Part shown: piece by piece, positions 62,371 through 64,000 of the stretch
Numbering within the stretch: position 1 is the stretch's first letter
Layout: each line of letters starts with the position of its first letter
Origin: Bacteroidales bacterium
GTDB lineage: Bacteria > Bacteroidota > Bacteroidia > Bacteroidales > WCHB1-69
Direction: 5' to 3'
Assembly: GCA_017554325.1 (NCBI GenBank)
Contig: JAFZIP010000011.1
Location: 62,001-126,000 of the forward strand
DNA length: 64,000 nt
Translations under genes and position numbers: made by a program
Notes under the pieces: generated by a model
What the model was told of the DNA's origin: nothing
Databases searched by the model: none
Seen by the model: only the letters and a program-made list of their open reading frames with translations

Positions 62371-62943
62371 ATGAAAAACTTTTACATTCAAACGATTGTC
62401 CTGTTTTTTGTTGTTTTGGCAGGATTCACGAGCAAAACAAACGCGCAATTTGCCAGTAGCAATGAGCTTTATTGTTACCAGTATGAAAAAACGATAGAAG
62501 ATGGGGTTATGATAAAAGAAACTCCTGATGGTCCCAAGGCACATTATGATGTCCTTTTTGTGGTTTTTCAAGACAATGTTGTGGGATGTAAAAGTGAAAA
62601 ATATGCCACTACTGCCAAATCAAAATATGCATCTGACCCAAATTACTATAAAAATGCTGCGCTAAGCATTATTAAAAATAATCGGGAATGGGAGGAAAGA
62701 CCCAATGAAATGAGGTACAATGCTTCTTTAACTACAGAATCAAAAATCACATATACAGAATGGAATTTTAAGTCATGTTCGGGGGCTTTTGGTTGGAAAG
62801 CTGGCTGGTCAGAATATTGTTATTCTTTTAGTAGGGATAAAGCAGAAATGATTATATGGAGGACTGATAAACCTCAACGGAGAGCTTATTACAAACTTGT
62901 TGATCCCAATTCTTTAAAATCTGATTTCGATTTTCTCGACTAA
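62371..62943 (+). CDS. Small secreted protein of unknown function
   Basis: 190 residues from MKNFYIQTIVLFFVVLAG. The signal ends near TNAQ. The mature part is rich in Lys, Asn and Tyr (YCYQYEKTIEDGVMIKETPD, SFSRDKAEMIIWRTDKPQRR) and has three Cys. The base composition is more AT-rich than neighbours, consistent with accessory origin. No family recognised. Ends 3 nt before the zinc-finger-like gene, presumably one transcript. Confidence 0.7.
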   Translation: MKNFYIQTIVLFFVVLAGFTSKTNAQFASSNELYCYQYEKTIEDGVMIKETPDGPKAHYDVLFVVFQDNVVGCKSEKYATTAKSKYASDPNYYKNAALSIIKNNREWEERPNEMRYNASLTTESKITYTEWNFKSCSGAFGWKAGWSEYCYSFSRDKAEMIIWRTDKPQRRAYYKLVDPNSLKSDFDFLD

Positions 62944-62946
62944 GCC

Positions 62947-63654
62947 ATGAAAAAGAGCATACTTTTATTCAGCACCTTATTGTTGCTCTGTCTCGCTTCC
63001 ACTGCGCAGACCACTTACTACTACAAGTTGACCAAAAAGAAGGTCAATGGTGTAGTCAGCGAGAATGTATCAGGTGGGCAGTTTATTACCATCAACAAAA
63101 ATGTCTGCTATGAGTCTGACAAGGAAGGCTTTACAGTCAACCATGGTCGGATGGATTACAAAAGCACGGATGAAAACGGAATCCGTTTATATGTGGGAGG
63201 TAGTTATTATGGAAGCAACAGCATTTTGCTATTCAAAAGCGATTACAGCAGTTTCAACATCAAGACAGACAAAGGCGATGTGTATGTCTATAAACGCGCC
63301 ACGCCGCCATCAGGAGTGACCACCTGTTCCCTAATCAGAAAACCCGCAGAAAAAAGTGGCTCCAGTTCCAGCGGTAGTGGATTTGTACCGCCAGTCTATT
63401 CTCAAGGTTACCCACAGACATATACTTCGCCATCATCCTCTTCTAATACCTATTCAACTCCATCACAAAGTTCCACTACAACACAATCAAAAAAGCAATG
63501 TTTTGCTTGTCACGGAACGGGAAGGGTTGTCAAAAATGATGCTACCTGTTGGGGTTCTTCGACAACAAAGTATTGTAGTGAATGCGGACAAACCGTACAC
63601 TGTTCCCATTATCATACGATATGCACGATTTGCGGTGGGAGAGGGTATCGTTAG
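62947..63654 (+). CDS. Secreted protein with DnaJ-like cysteine-rich C-terminus
   Basis: 235 residues. Signal peptide MKKSILLFSTLLLLCLASTA. Residues about 25-120 form an unrecognised beta-rich part, then a Ser/Pro/Thr linker (about 130-180), and a Cys-rich end: CFACHGTGRVVKND near 187, further CxxC (KYCSECGQTVHC, near 210), and CTICGGRGYR at the very end. The CxxCxGxG units are those of the DnaJ zinc finger. Such fingers on an exported protein are unusual in general but known in some Bacteroidota. Follows the preceding gene by 3 nt. Confidence 0.75.
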   Translation: MKKSILLFSTLLLLCLASTAQTTYYYKLTKKKVNGVVSENVSGGQFITINKNVCYESDKEGFTVNHGRMDYKSTDENGIRLYVGGSYYGSNSILLFKSDYSSFNIKTDKGDVYVYKRATPPSGVTTCSLIRKPAEKSGSSSSGSGFVPPVYSQGYPQTYTSPSSSSNTYSTPSQSSTTTQSKKQCFACHGTGRVVKNDATCWGSSTTKYCSECGQTVHCSHYHTICTICGGRGYR

Positions 63655-63668
63655 AGATTTCTTATCCC

Positions 63669-63742
63669 CGCACACCTGACGGCGTGCGATTTGCGACGCT
63701 GGAAGCGTTTTCTACCGAGCGCGGCAGACCTGACGGCCTGCC
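63669..63742. repeat. Pair of hairpins sharing the loop ACCTGACGGC
   Basis: CGCAC / GTGCG arms at 63669-63688 and GGCAG / CTGCC arms at 63723-63742 around the identical 10-nt interior ACCTGACGGC. Between them is a third small hairpin, ACGCT-GGA-AGCGT. Confidence 0.75.
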
Positions 63743-63882
63743 AATATCTATGTTTGCAACGGGTTTATCTACGCTGACCTTTCTACTCTGTGAATAAATA
63801 ACGCTTTATTTTCCCATTTCTTTTTGTCCAGAAAATCTTACTTTATGCAAACATTGCATAGTAAGGATATTTTGTGTAATTT

Positions 63883-63890
63883 TGCGGTTT
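63883..63890 (+). promoter_or_regulatory. -7 promoter element for pgk
   Basis: TAATTTTG about 45 nt before the start, with a TTG 20 nt upstream as candidate -33 element. Confidence 0.55.
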
Positions 63891-63929
63891 TGAAAATACG
63901 ATTTTATGAACTTATAAAATATCTTTACA

Positions 63930-64000
63930 ATGAAATCCATAGACCAATACAATTTCAGCAACCAAAAGGCACTCATCCGCGTGGACTACAACGTTCCATT
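63930..64000 (+). CDS. pgk: Phosphoglycerate kinase (5' end only)
   Basis: First 23 codons: MKSIDQYNFSNQKALIRVDY then NVP. The KALIRVDYNVP block is the conserved N-terminal substrate-binding region of phosphoglycerate kinase (family RVDFNVP). The gene runs off the window. Predicted by this motif and by its own promoter. Confidence 0.85.
   Translation, partial: MKSIDQYNFSNQKALIRVDYNVP

Overview
The window is a stretch of chromosome from an anaerobic member of the Bacteroidota, most likely order Bacteroidales. Evidence is the Bacteroidota-type promoter -7 element (TAnnTTTG) in front of many genes, two proteins with type IX secretion (T9SS) C-terminal sorting domains, the near absence of Shine-Dalgarno sequences, and family content (M64, C69, C10 and M16 peptidases, FucP-type sugar permease, AMP nucleosidase, menaquinone methyltransferase, HydG). 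No 16S rRNA or other species marker is present, so I do not name a genus. Most genes are ordinary housekeeping genes, and the window is densely coding with genes on both strands.

Layout. 0-4 kb: folD, a secreted M64 peptidase, tRNA-Thr, and a DUF2156-GNAT fusion. 3.9-6.2 kb: an accessory island with an ORF6N/PLD-like gene between two 47-nt direct repeats, each carrying a promoter and a small hairpin; the second copy leads into a strongly structured RNA-like region and then a small T9SS protein without an ATG start; after that comes a patchwork of palindromic repeats. 6.2-9.7 kb: a minus-strand operon mlaE-mlaF-cvpA-sufE-pfkB. 9.7-12.9 kb: a SAM-hydrolase-like protein, a nitrilase, tRNA-Phe and pepT. 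12.9-21.2 kb: SPOR protein, mreB, M16 protease, and the run typA-aroB-amn. 21.3-28.6 kb: outer-membrane protein, gap, glycosyltransferase, chagasin-like inhibitor, rsmA, TPR protein, serS. 28.7-34.8 kb: YD-repeat-like protein, hydG with its TM1266-type partner ([FeFe]-hydrogenase maturation), HAD phosphatase, rfbC and a ClC-CBS channel.

34.9-40.4 kb: membrane protein, FucP-type permease, SHOCT protein, rpe, a C69 dipeptidase and a decayed secreted-protein remnant. 40.5-48.1 kb: ubiE/menG, flavin reductase, universal stress protein, guaB, ridA, dtd, an Uup-like ABC-F protein and rsmE. 48.2-50.6 kb: a large secreted C10 cysteine peptidase with CUB-like domains and a T9SS tail. 50.6-55.4 kb: SDR, and the compact set lipoprotein-tilS-membrane protein-sufS. 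55.5-60.3 kb: a MacAB-TolC-like efflux system. 60.4-64 kb: thyA, an MNT-HEPN pair, two small secreted proteins (one with a DnaJ-like zinc-finger signature) and the start of pgk.

The most unusual material is in the intergenic DNA. A nested rod-like RNA fold lies at 5038-5181, beside the hairpin-bearing direct repeat and with an apical loop complementary to the likely start region of the next gene. Several dispersed palindrome families are also present, one of which (GAGACG...CGTCTC) keeps perfect self-complementarity while its core sequence changes. A MITE-like element occurs once in a short and once in a long form, and purine-rich degenerate tandem repeats recur in at least five gaps.
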